Of a stretch of 64,000 nucleotides of DNA, positions 35,229 to 43,116 are shown piece after piece (the stretch's first letter is position 1; every line of letters starts with the position of its first letter). The stretch lies in NCBI RefSeq assembly GCF_000178855.1, contig NZ_ADVG01000003.1, positions 310,001-374,000 of the forward strand, given 5' to 3'. The stretch comes from Ktedonobacter racemifer DSM 44963. GTDB taxonomy: Bacteria; Chloroflexota; Ktedonobacteria; Ktedonobacterales; Ktedonobacteraceae. The translations under genes and the position numbers were made by a program. The notes below the pieces were generated by a model. It worked only from the letters and a program-made list of their open reading frames with translations, had not been told where the DNA came from and did no database searches.

Positions 35229-36248
35229 ATGTCAGTAGACATCTTGAGAGTCGGTCTGATCGGCGCCGGGCGTATCGGTTTATTACATGCTCAACATTTG
35301 GCCGGGCATATTCCAGCGGCCAGCCTGCTCATGGTTGCCGACGTGAACGAGGAGGCCGCCAGGGAATGCGCCCAGCGCTTTGCGATACCCTATGCCACAC
35401 AGAATTACCAGGCGATACTGGAAAATCCAGATATTCAAGCCGTAGTGATCTGCTCACCAACGGATACGCACGCTCGTGTGATTCAAGAGGCGGCGCAGGC
35501 TGGCAAACATATTTTTTGTGAGAAGCCTATCGCCCTTGATCTTCCCTCAATAGATCAGGCTGTCGCGGTGGTAGCGTCTGCCGGAGTGAAATTCCAGATT
35601 GGCTTTAATCGACGCTTTGACGCGAACTATCGTCGGGTGCGCCAGGCCCTGGAGCGTCTGGAAATCGGTCGCCCTCAGATCCTCAACATTACCAGCCGCG
35701 ATCCAGGGCCGCCCCCATTGGCCTATATTCTTGTCTCAGGTGGTCTCTTTCTTGACATGATGATCCACGATTTTGACATGGCTCGCTTCCTGATTGATAG
35801 CGAGGTTGAGGAAGTTTTCACCATGGCGGGTGTCATGCATGATCCTGCGCTTGGAGAGGTTGGCGATGTGGATACGGCAGTGGTCATGTTGCGTTTTGCG
35901 AATGGTGCTATTGCCACAATTAATAATAGCCGCTACGCTTCCTACGGCTATGACCAGCGTGTAGAGTTGCTGGGAAGTAGTGGTGCAATTAGTATTGATA
36001 ATAAGTATGCCAATACGGCCATTATCAGCGATGGGCAGAGCATTCGGCGCGACCTTCCGTTACATTTCTTCCTCGAACGCTATAACGAGAGTTTCTTGTT
36101 GGAGATGACGGCCTTTGTAGATTCTGTATTGCACGATAGGCCTGTGCCTGTCAACGAGCAAGATGGGCGCGCCCCGGTGGTCCTGGCTCTGGCAGCACGC
36201 CGCTCGCTGGATGAACGACGACCCATTTCTATTGATGAAATGAGATAG
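35229..36248 (+). CDS. iolG: Inositol 2-dehydrogenase
   Basis: The 339-residue Gfo/Idh/MocA oxidoreductase has the NAD-binding VGLIGAGRIGLLHAQHL motif, the catalytic Lys99 in FCEKPIALD, and Asp176 and His180 in FLDMMIHDFDMARFL. These correspond to Lys97, Asp172 and His176 of Bacillus IolG. It oxidises myo-inositol to scyllo-inosose, the first step of the pathway. AGAGGAG precedes the ATG by 5 bp, and the gap from iolE is 18 bp. Confidence 0.93.
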   Translation: MSVDILRVGLIGAGRIGLLHAQHLAGHIPAASLLMVADVNEEAARECAQRFAIPYATQNYQAILENPDIQAVVICSPTDTHARVIQEAAQAGKHIFCEKPIALDLPSIDQAVAVVASAGVKFQIGFNRRFDANYRRVRQALERLEIGRPQILNITSRDPGPPPLAYILVSGGLFLDMMIHDFDMARFLIDSEVEEVFTMAGVMHDPALGEVGDVDTAVVMLRFANGAIATINNSRYASYGYDQRVELLGSSGAISIDNKYANTAIISDGQSIRRDLPLHFFLERYNESFLLEMTAFVDSVLHDRPVPVNEQDGRAPVVLALAARRSLDERRPISIDEMR

Positions 36249-36260
36249 GGGGGATGCGCA

Positions 36261-37409
36261 ATGACATTGAGAATAAGCAAAGGTAAATTTGAGGGACTCA
36301 ACGCCTGCGCTAATGAGTACGGCTGTATTGCCGCGCTGGCAGTTGACCACCGCCAGAATCTCTTGCAAGCCATTGCGACAGCGCGCGGAGCGGAGGCAAC
36401 GGCACATGATATGCAAGCCTTCAAAGGAGCGGTAGCCAAGGTTTTATCCCCATATGCCAGCGCTCTCCTCTTAGATCCAGAGTATAGCCTGATGCATGAT
36501 CCTCAGACGAAGCGAGAGCAAGACTCGCAAGCCCAGCAGCCGCTCGTTCCCCCCAGCCGACAGCCGCAGAAAGGGTATAACAGCGAAAAAAAGAATGCAT
36601 CAAGTGTTTTTGCACTGGGAATGAGCGCACACATTGTGTCTGATAAGGCTATCATGCTGGCCTATGAAAAGTCGAGCTACGATAACGGTACAGGAGATCG
36701 GCTGCCTGATCTCCTGCCAGAGTGGAGCGTGCGTCGTCTCGCCGAGGCCGGAGCCAGGGCTATCAAAATTCTCCTCTACTACAACCCATTCGACAAAGAG
36801 CGGGTCAATGTCATCAAGCAGGCCTATGTTGAGCGCATCGGTGCCGAATGCATCGCGCTAGATATACCCTTTTTTCTTGAGCCGCTAGTATACGATAACG
36901 CAATAGGGGACGAGAAGGGGCTGGAGTTCGCGAAGAAGAAGCCCCTCTATGTTGCGCGTACCATGGAGGAGTTTTCACAGCCTCGCTATGGTGTGGACGT
37001 GCTCAAGGTCGAATTGCCAATTAACCCTCTCTTTGTGGCGCAAACGCGCGCCTTTGCTGGTGGTCAGGCAGCCTACACACGCCAGGAAGCGTTAATGCAC
37101 TTACGGAAGACCGCCGATGCAACGAAACTGCCATTCATCTACTTGAGCGCGGGTATCAATAACGAGGTGTTCTGCGAAATGCTGGAATTGGCCGCCGAAG
37201 CAGGGGCGAAGTTTGCGGGTGTGCTGTGTGGGCGAGCTACCTGGCAGCAGGGTATTCAGGTGTATGCGCGAGAAGGTGTGAAAGCGTTGGAGTACTGGTT
37301 AGCGGAGCATGGCGCTCAAAATATCCAGGCGCTTAATAGGGTGCTGACCACCCATGCTAGCGCCTGGTGGGACACGTATGGTGGGAAAGGCAACATCGAG
37401 ATCACATAG
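36261..37409 (+). CDS. LacD-type class I aldolase, probable inositol-pathway aldolase
   Basis: The 382-residue protein belongs to the tagatose-1,6-bisphosphate aldolase (LacD) family. It has IAALAVDHRQNL near the start, IKILLYYNPF, and the Schiff-base Lys in GVDVLKVELPINP (about residue 250), followed by PFIYLSAGINNEVFCEML and FAGVLCGRATWQQG. A polar insertion of about 35 residues (near 90-125, rich in Gln, Pro and Ser) is unusual. In the inositol pathway the phosphorylated deoxy-keto-gluconate is cleaved by IolJ, a class II aldolase; no IolJ occurs here, so this class I enzyme probably takes that role. Spacing from iolG is 12 bp. Confidence 0.82.
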   Translation: MTLRISKGKFEGLNACANEYGCIAALAVDHRQNLLQAIATARGAEATAHDMQAFKGAVAKVLSPYASALLLDPEYSLMHDPQTKREQDSQAQQPLVPPSRQPQKGYNSEKKNASSVFALGMSAHIVSDKAIMLAYEKSSYDNGTGDRLPDLLPEWSVRRLAEAGARAIKILLYYNPFDKERVNVIKQAYVERIGAECIALDIPFFLEPLVYDNAIGDEKGLEFAKKKPLYVARTMEEFSQPRYGVDVLKVELPINPLFVAQTRAFAGGQAAYTRQEALMHLRKTADATKLPFIYLSAGINNEVFCEMLELAAEAGAKFAGVLCGRATWQQGIQVYAREGVKALEYWLAEHGAQNIQALNRVLTTHASAWWDTYGGKGNIEIT

Positions 37410-37763
37410 CTTAGTGTTACGTGGACCGAAAAAACAGACCAACACGGCAACACACTTCTCTTCTGGAGACACCCAGGTCAGCTTACCCATCGGGTTTGAT
37501 ACACCAGTGACTCTCGACCTTTGCCCACCGATCTCGCTCCTATTGTAGCCCATTTTCATTCACTTCTCTGTCCCCAGAGGTCATCGCGCTTCCTTCTTTG
37601 CAACTATAAGGATGTGCATTGACCAATCATGCGCTGCTCATCCAACGCAATCACTGTCAACTTGGATGCTTTTATAGTTTAATCACCTATTTATGTTGGC
37701 TAAATATAAGTGGCGGCCCCCCTGGATTATGCGCCTCTCGCTGCGCAGCGCTCTGTATAGCCA
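37410..37763. other. Intergenic region between the iol operon and the enolase-opuC operon
   Basis: About 350 bp without a supported gene. I see no clear terminator for the iol operon. The GC-poor distal part leads into a strong promoter. Confidence 0.5.
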
Positions 37764-37792
37764 TTGACAGCAGCGTGATATGTATTTATACT
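37764..37792 (+). promoter_or_regulatory. Near-consensus sigma-70-type promoter
   Basis: TTGACA (37764-37769) and TATACT (37787-37792) are separated by exactly 17 bp. This is the best promoter match in the window and lies about 85 bp before the enolase-superfamily gene. It should drive the enolase-opuC operon. Confidence 0.7.
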
Positions 37793-37814
37793 GTTATTGA
37801 ACAGATTAGATAAA

Positions 37815-37853
37815 AACTCATCTATAAGTTCTTCTAGAAGAAGAACTCATCTA
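37815..37853. promoter_or_regulatory. Inverted repeat flanked by direct repeats, candidate operator
   Basis: AGTTCTTCT (37827-37835) and AGAAGAACT (37839-37847) are a perfect 9-bp inverted repeat with a 3-bp centre. AACTCATCTA occurs twice, at 37815 and 37844. The arrangement sits just downstream of the near-consensus promoter and just upstream of the start codon, which suits a repressor site. Confidence 0.5.
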
Positions 37854-37875
37854 TTTAAAATTCCAGAGGATAAAG

Positions 37876-38994
37876 ATGACAATTTGTATCACGGATATTC
37901 ATGTCCGCCACTTTGCACTTCCCCTGGAACCACCCTTTCGAGCCTCTTGGGATCATCAAGTACGGACACGCTTCTCAGCGACACTGGTCGAGGTACATAC
38001 CGACGCCGGCATTGTGGGTTATGGATCGGGTGACTCGATGTATGGCTTTGAGCAGTTTAAGCACCTGTTTGTTGGACAGGATGTTAGCCAGACCGAACGA
38101 CATAGTGACGTTCTCGCCACGCTTGCGTTTCACTATGCTCGCTACTGGCCGCTGGAGATTGCCATCTGGGATGTCCTGGGCAAGGCCGCAAACCTTCCGT
38201 TGTTTCGCCTTTGGGGTGGGCATTCTCATCGTGTTCCCGCTTATTGCTCAACGGGCGAGTTGCACGATCCTGTCCAGCGAAAGGAAGAGGTGCTCAGGTT
38301 TCGGGAACAGGGGTTCCGCGCGGTAAAGATTCGTATGCGACACGAGGAGGTTCGGCGTGACCTGGCTGTTGTAGCCGCTGTTCGTGAGGAGGTGGGAGAG
38401 ACAATGGAGATCATGGTTGATGCCAATCAGGGTTGGCGTATGCCCGGCGATACGCGCCGACCGTGGGATGTCAAGCGAGCGTTACAGGTGGCGCGCGAGT
38501 TGGAGCACTATGGGGTCTACTGGCTAGAGGAGCCACTTGAACACGCGAATTTCGCGGGCCTGGCCGAGCTACGGCGTGCGACCTCGCTGCGCATCGCCGT
38601 TGGCGAGTTGAATCGCAGCCCTGCGGATTTCCGCGAGTTTGTATCTCAGGGCAGTGCCGATGTCTTACAACCCGACATTGTCGTCTGCGGCGGTTTTAGC
38701 CTCGGGTTAAAGGTTGCGCATCTCTGCGAGCAGCATGGGCTGCGTTTCTGCCCGCATACGTGGGGGAACGGCCTTGGGCTCATGGCGAACCTGCATTTAG
38801 CGGCCGCGACGGGAATCTGTCCCTTCCTTGAGTATCCTTTTGACCCCCCTGGCTGGACCCCTGAGCGTAGAGATTTCATTCTGGCGGACCCGGTTCTTGT
38901 ATCGAAGGATGGTGATCTGGTACTTTCGGAGCAGCCAGGGCTAGGTGTTACGCTACGTGAGGATCTTGAACAATTTGAGGTTCAGTATCCTTAG
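37876..38994 (+). CDS. Enolase-superfamily dehydratase or epimerase (mandelate racemase-like)
   Basis: The 372-residue protein has the capping domain and a barrel with catalytic KIR (FRAVKIRMRH, a KxR motif), the three metal ligands (MVDANQGW, YWLEEPLEH and IAVGELNR) and a His base in FCPHTWGNGLGLMANLHLAAATG. This set belongs to the mandelate racemase-like group, which dehydrates acid sugars or epimerises alpha-protons. Because it is co-transcribed with an OpuC-type importer, a betaine-type substrate is possible, as for 4-hydroxyproline betaine epimerase, but an acid sugar is equally open. An AGAGGA site precedes the ATG. Confidence 0.8.
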   Translation: MTICITDIHVRHFALPLEPPFRASWDHQVRTRFSATLVEVHTDAGIVGYGSGDSMYGFEQFKHLFVGQDVSQTERHSDVLATLAFHYARYWPLEIAIWDVLGKAANLPLFRLWGGHSHRVPAYCSTGELHDPVQRKEEVLRFREQGFRAVKIRMRHEEVRRDLAVVAAVREEVGETMEIMVDANQGWRMPGDTRRPWDVKRALQVARELEHYGVYWLEEPLEHANFAGLAELRRATSLRIAVGELNRSPADFREFVSQGSADVLQPDIVVCGGFSLGLKVAHLCEQHGLRFCPHTWGNGLGLMANLHLAAATGICPFLEYPFDPPGWTPERRDFILADPVLVSKDGDLVLSEQPGLGVTLREDLEQFEVQYP

Positions 38995-39012
38995 ATAGTC
39001 CCAAGGAGGAGG

Positions 39013-40128
39013 ATGTTTACTGTGGGAGTAAAGTTTGAGAACGTTACGAAGATGTACCAGAATGGTCGGCCAGCTGTGCAGGGACTCTCGCTTGAAGTGC
39101 AGAGTGGAGAGTTGTTGGTACTGATTGGCCCTTCAGGTTGTGGTAAGACGACGACACTCCGCATGATCAATCGTCTAGAAGAACCGACAAGCGGAACTAT
39201 TTATGTCGATGGGCACGATGTGCGCAGCTATAATCCTATTCAGTTGCGGCGGGGCATTGGGTACACCATCCAACAAACTGGCCTGTTACCACATATGACG
39301 GTTGAGCAGAATATCGAGCTTGTGCCTCGGCTGCTCAGGTGGGATAAGAAGCGGCGCCAGGAGCGGGTCCGCGAGTTGCTGGAGTTGGTGGGCATGGATT
39401 ATAGGGCCTTTGCTCATCGTTACCCTCGCCAGCTCTCTGGCGGTCAGCAGCAGCGCGTGGGCGTCTTGCGCGCCCTTGCGACCGATCCTCCGGTTATCCT
39501 GATGGACGAACCATTTGGCGCGCTTGACCCCATCAGTCGCGAGGTGCTCCAAACCGAACTCAAACGATTGCAGGCTAAATTGCATAAAACAATTATCTTT
39601 GTCACCCACGATATCGATGAAGCTATGCGCCTGGGCGACCGCGTCGCTATCTTGCGCGATGGTCAGCTACTCCAGGTAGGCACGCCTACAGAGCTACTTC
39701 ACGCACCGCAAGATGAGTTCGTTGCCAAATTCCTGGGGCGCTTCCTCTCCCTTCCTCAATCGCCTGTAGACGAGGTGAGGCAACTGATACAAACAGGAGA
39801 GTCACGTATCCTTAAAGAGCTTCCATCTGGTGAGCGCGTTGTGCAAATGGGTAGCTTCCCCTGGTGTTTTTTGATCGATGACCAGGGCGTGCTTAAAGGA
39901 GCAACGTGCCAGGTACCAGAAGACCTGGAGCAGTGGAAGAGCATTATCTGGCAGGAGGCTGCCTCCATAAAGGAGACAGATACACCCGATATCGCCCTGA
40001 AGCGGTTGATCGAGGGGGAGGCCGAGGCATTGCCCGTGGTTGATGAAGAGCGGCACCTGGTGGGGATTATCTCGCATCGATCGGCCATTAAAGCGCTCTC
40101 AAGTGGCGTTGGGAGGGTTAGCGTATGA
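39013..40128 (+). CDS. opuCA: Osmoprotectant ABC transporter ATP-binding protein
   Basis: The 371-residue ATPase has Walker A (GPSGCGKTTT), signature LSGGQQQR, Walker B (VILMDEPFGALD), the H-loop FVTHDIDEAMRLGDR and a C-terminal CBS-type region (ALKRLIEGEAEALPVVDEERHLVGIISH). CBS domains in OpuCA sense ionic strength or nucleotides. The AGGAGG is only 3 bp from the ATG at 39013, so GTG at 39022 may be the actual start. It overlaps the next gene by four bases (ATGA), showing translational coupling. Confidence 0.93.
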   Translation: MFTVGVKFENVTKMYQNGRPAVQGLSLEVQSGELLVLIGPSGCGKTTTLRMINRLEEPTSGTIYVDGHDVRSYNPIQLRRGIGYTIQQTGLLPHMTVEQNIELVPRLLRWDKKRRQERVRELLELVGMDYRAFAHRYPRQLSGGQQQRVGVLRALATDPPVILMDEPFGALDPISREVLQTELKRLQAKLHKTIIFVTHDIDEAMRLGDRVAILRDGQLLQVGTPTELLHAPQDEFVAKFLGRFLSLPQSPVDEVRQLIQTGESRILKELPSGERVVQMGSFPWCFLIDDQGVLKGATCQVPEDLEQWKSIIWQEAASIKETDTPDIALKRLIEGEAEALPVVDEERHLVGIISHRSAIKALSSGVGRVSV

Positions 40129-40781
40129 ACCAGAGTGACTTTTGGAGCATGTATGGGAACCGCATCCTGGAGGGTATCGGGCCTCATTTATTTCTGACAG
40201 GTGTCTCACTTGGACTTGGTATCCTGTTCGCTGTCCCGCTGGGGATACTCCTGACGCGCTTTCCGCGCTGGTCAGGGCCGGTTATCGCCGTGGTATCAGT
40301 CCTCCAGACGATTCCGAGCCTGGCATTCTTCGCGCTTGCCCTGCCGTACCTTGGCATTGGCATGCAACCGGCCCTGGTTGTACTCTTCCTCTACTCACTG
40401 TTACCCATCTTGCGTAACACCTATGTTGGGGTGCATGCAGTTGATGCCACGCTCATCGACGCGGCGCGGGGACAGGGCATGACCAACTGGGAGATCCTTT
40501 ATCTAGTCGAGTTGCCCCTGGCCGCGCCCATCATTGTCACAGGTATTCGCCTCGCGGCGGTATACCTGGTGAGTTGGGCCACGCTCGCGTCGCTCATCGG
40601 TGCGGGCGGACTGGGCGACCTGATTTTCGCAGGTCTCGATAGCTACGATGCTAACTTGCTGATGGCCGGGGCCATTCCGACTGCGATGTTGGCATTGCTG
40701 ATTGGGTTTGTGTTCGGGCTTGTCCGTCGTCTGGTAACACCACGTGGTATCAGGAAGGAGGTACGGGTGAGATGGATTTAA
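40125..40781 (+). CDS. opuCB: Osmoprotectant ABC transporter permease
   Basis: The 218-residue permease has five to six helices and the BPD_transp_1 EAA loop (IDAARGQGMTNWEILYLVELPLAAPIIVTGIRLAAVYLVSWATLASLIGAGGLGDLIFAGL). It resembles OpuCB/YehW-type permeases for glycine betaine, carnitine or choline. It overlaps opuCA by four bases and the following permease by ten. Confidence 0.93.
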   Translation: MNQSDFWSMYGNRILEGIGPHLFLTGVSLGLGILFAVPLGILLTRFPRWSGPVIAVVSVLQTIPSLAFFALALPYLGIGMQPALVVLFLYSLLPILRNTYVGVHAVDATLIDAARGQGMTNWEILYLVELPLAAPIIVTGIRLAAVYLVSWATLASLIGAGGLGDLIFAGLDSYDANLLMAGAIPTAMLALLIGFVFGLVRRLVTPRGIRKEVRVRWI

Positions 40782-41389
40782 GCTTGCCATATATGGCTCA
40801 ACTAACATTTCAACATCTCTATCTATCGTTTCTCGGCACGCTAGCTGGTGGCCTGGTTGGTTTCTTACTGGCGACCTGGGTGCGACGACGGCCACGCTGC
40901 GCGAGCGTATTCATAGGCCTGGCCGAGGTTATTCAGACCATCCCCGGTATCGCGCTGCTGGCCTTTCTGCTGCTCGCGTTTGGTCTAGGGGACACGACTT
41001 TAATTGTAGGATTGGCGCTCTACTCAATTTTGCCTGTGCTTCAGAACACCTATGAGGGTCTGGTAGGGGTCGACCCGGTCTATCTGGATATTGGTAAAGG
41101 CATGGGTATGACGCCTGGCGAGATCTTTCGACAGATTGAGTTGCCCCTGGCGTTTCCTGTTATCCTGGCTGGATTGCGGGTCGCGCTTGTTACCGCGATT
41201 GGTATTGCGACTATAGGTGTATTCATTGGCTCGGGAGGGCTGGGGGTCGTGATCTATCGTGGATTGCAGACCATCGATATGCCTGCCATTGTAACGGGCG
41301 CTATTCCAGCTGCCTTGCTCGCGGTCCTGCTAGAGGTGGGATTGTCACTAGTGGAGCGCAGGTTGTCAAAGACCACATCGCAGCGGTAG
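40772..41389 (+). CDS. opuCD: Osmoprotectant ABC transporter permease
   Basis: The 205-residue protein is a paralogue of the preceding permease, with VIQTIPGIALLAFLLLAFGLGDTT and the EAA loop YLDIGKGMGMTPGEIFRQIELPLAFPVILAGLRVALVTAIGIATIGVFIGSGGLG. GGAAGGAGG lies 10 bp before the ATG, inside the upstream gene. The two permeases are expected to form a heterodimer. Confidence 0.92.
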   Translation: MDLSLPYMAQLTFQHLYLSFLGTLAGGLVGFLLATWVRRRPRCASVFIGLAEVIQTIPGIALLAFLLLAFGLGDTTLIVGLALYSILPVLQNTYEGLVGVDPVYLDIGKGMGMTPGEIFRQIELPLAFPVILAGLRVALVTAIGIATIGVFIGSGGLGVVIYRGLQTIDMPAIVTGAIPAALLAVLLEVGLSLVERRLSKTTSQR

Positions 41390-41434
41390 CATATCATTTA
41401 TCAGCATACTAATTACCAAAGGAATAGGAGTGGT

Positions 41435-42352
41435 ATGAAAAAGATATCTTTGTCGTGCATGATACTCGTTGTGTTCAGTGTCCTGCTGAGCGCTTGTGGC
41501 TTTGGGCCTGGAAGCGCTATTAGCGGCCCCAAGGATAGCGGAACCATTGTTGTCGGCTCCAAAAACTTTTCCGAGAATATCATAGTTGGCGATATGGAGT
41601 ACTATCTCTTGAAGGCAAAGCTCAAAGGGGTAAATGTTGAGAACAAGGCCAATCTTGGCTCGACCGCGGTACTCTGGAATGCTCTGCAAAGCGGACAGCT
41701 CGACACATACGTCGATTATACCGGTACCGGTCTGGTAGATATCTTGAAGATGCCAGTCACGCACAACCCTGATGAAGCATATCAGACCGTGAAGAAGGAG
41801 TATCCAACGCGCTACCACATCGATTGGTTGAACCCCATGGGCTTCAACGATACCTACGCGGTCGCTGTCCCGAAGACTATAGCTGAGAAGTACCACTTGA
41901 AGAAGATCTCCGACCTGGCCCCTATCGCATCGCAGCTTGTCTTTGGTGGTGAACCGGATTATTTCACGCGACCGGATGCCTACCCTGGCCTCTCGAATAC
42001 GTATGGACTGCACTTTCAATCATTGAAGCAGATTGATGTCGGTCTGAAATACCAGGCAGCGGCAAATAACCAGGTTCAAGTGCTCGATGTCTACTCGACG
42101 GATGGAAATTTGCTTAGATATGGCATGACTGTCCTTGAGGATGATAAGCATTTCTTCCCGCCGTACTACGCGGCCCCCATCGTGCGTGAGAGTACGCTAA
42201 AGGCGCATCCAGAGATCTCCTCTATCCTCAACTCGCTACAGAACACACTTACCGACTCAAGCATGCTGCAGTTAAACTACCAGGTAGATGTGCAACATAA
42301 GTCTCCCGACGACGTTGCGCAGCAATTCCTCAAGTCAAAGGGCCTGCTCTAG
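41435..42352 (+). CDS. opuCC: Osmoprotectant ABC transporter substrate-binding lipoprotein
   Basis: The 305-residue protein has a lipoprotein signal (VFSVLLSACGFG) and the OpuAC-type fold with GTIVVGSKNFSENIIVGDMEYYLLK, the hallmark YVDYTGTGLVDILKM, GFNDTYAVAVPKTIAEKYHLKKISDLAPIA and VLEDDKHFFPPYYAAPIVRE. OpuC binding proteins capture quaternary amines through an aromatic cage. AGGAG precedes the ATG by 6 bp. The order ATPase-permease-permease-binding protein completes the transporter. Confidence 0.93.
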   Translation: MKKISLSCMILVVFSVLLSACGFGPGSAISGPKDSGTIVVGSKNFSENIIVGDMEYYLLKAKLKGVNVENKANLGSTAVLWNALQSGQLDTYVDYTGTGLVDILKMPVTHNPDEAYQTVKKEYPTRYHIDWLNPMGFNDTYAVAVPKTIAEKYHLKKISDLAPIASQLVFGGEPDYFTRPDAYPGLSNTYGLHFQSLKQIDVGLKYQAAANNQVQVLDVYSTDGNLLRYGMTVLEDDKHFFPPYYAAPIVRESTLKAHPEISSILNSLQNTLTDSSMLQLNYQVDVQHKSPDDVAQQFLKSKGLL

Positions 42353-42481
42353 CACAAATGGTTTGTACTCAGCCCTTTCCTTAGCGCGGGGAGTTCTCAG
42401 ATCTCGACCAACACGCTTTGCGCGAAGATTGCGTAACATCTTCTGATATTACTTCTCATGCCCGCTGTGTTTGTTATCTGG

Positions 42482-42539
42482 AAAGCAGTGTGGAGGTTCG
42501 TGTATGCCGCAAGACACACACGAACCTCCACACTGCTTT
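42482..42539. terminator. Perfect 22-bp stem-loop, probable terminator
   Basis: The arms at 42482-42503 (AAAGCAGTGTGG...) and 42518-42539 (...CCACACTGCTTT) are exact reverse complements over 22 bp with a 14-base loop, and TTTTCTC follows. It lies 130 bp after the opuCC stop. The length and perfection exceed most terminators, so a small transposable hairpin or a structured RNA is also possible. Confidence 0.6.
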
Positions 42540-42836
42540 TCTCTATAGAATACACCATCCACTTCTGCGTCTCTTCCTGTTGTGCTATTGCCAGAGCCGA
42601 AACGTTCTCTTGCCATATTCCCGCACCAATCAACGTGAATGTAGCAGCATACCACCGCTGTGATCAGCGAGGTTGCGTAAGATTCATATCTTCGCCAGCT
42701 TTGACTCATGACACATAAAAGCACATTTCGACGAAGTTATGGTATTAATGACAAGTTATGCAGAAATCAGCATTATTAACAACTCATTTTCACAAGACAT
42801 TCATGTTTTTGAAACGATAAAATAAGCCTACAAGCG

Positions 42837-42995
42837 GTGTATTCAGATCCAGACCTATTAGATGAGCTTAGTGAGATTATGGGCGATATCGCCCTGACCG
42901 TCTCCAGTGTTATGCGTGGCATTGTGGGTCTGGGATCGCTTCTAGAGACCTCAGAGATGGTTGTAAAGGAGGGCTACTTAAAGGGTAATTTGTAG
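42837..42995 (+). pseudogene. Short coding-like segment, C-terminal remnant of unknown protein
   Basis: From a GTG at 42837 the frame reads MYSDPDLLDELSEIMGDIAL then TVSSVMRGIVGLGSLLETSE and MVVKEGYLKGNL to a stop. The composition (amphipathic helices, few rare residues) looks like protein, but there is no ribosome site and no family I can name. It is probably the end of a lost gene. The rest of 42540-43116 has no supported gene. Confidence 0.35.
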
Positions 42996-43116
42996 TGCTT
43001 TCCATGTTTTTGGACATGTTTGGATTGCTTTCTCAGATTGTAAGCACAAGTACTCGCAAGGGCGACCTTACGACATGTCATTCTCTCTATAGCACAAAGA
43101 ACAGGAGAATGTATTT

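Noticed and set aside
42449..42724. Minus-strand 91-codon Cys-rich frame
   Set aside because: It runs through the perfect 22-bp stem-loop and has no ribosome site, so it is a by-product of the repeat.
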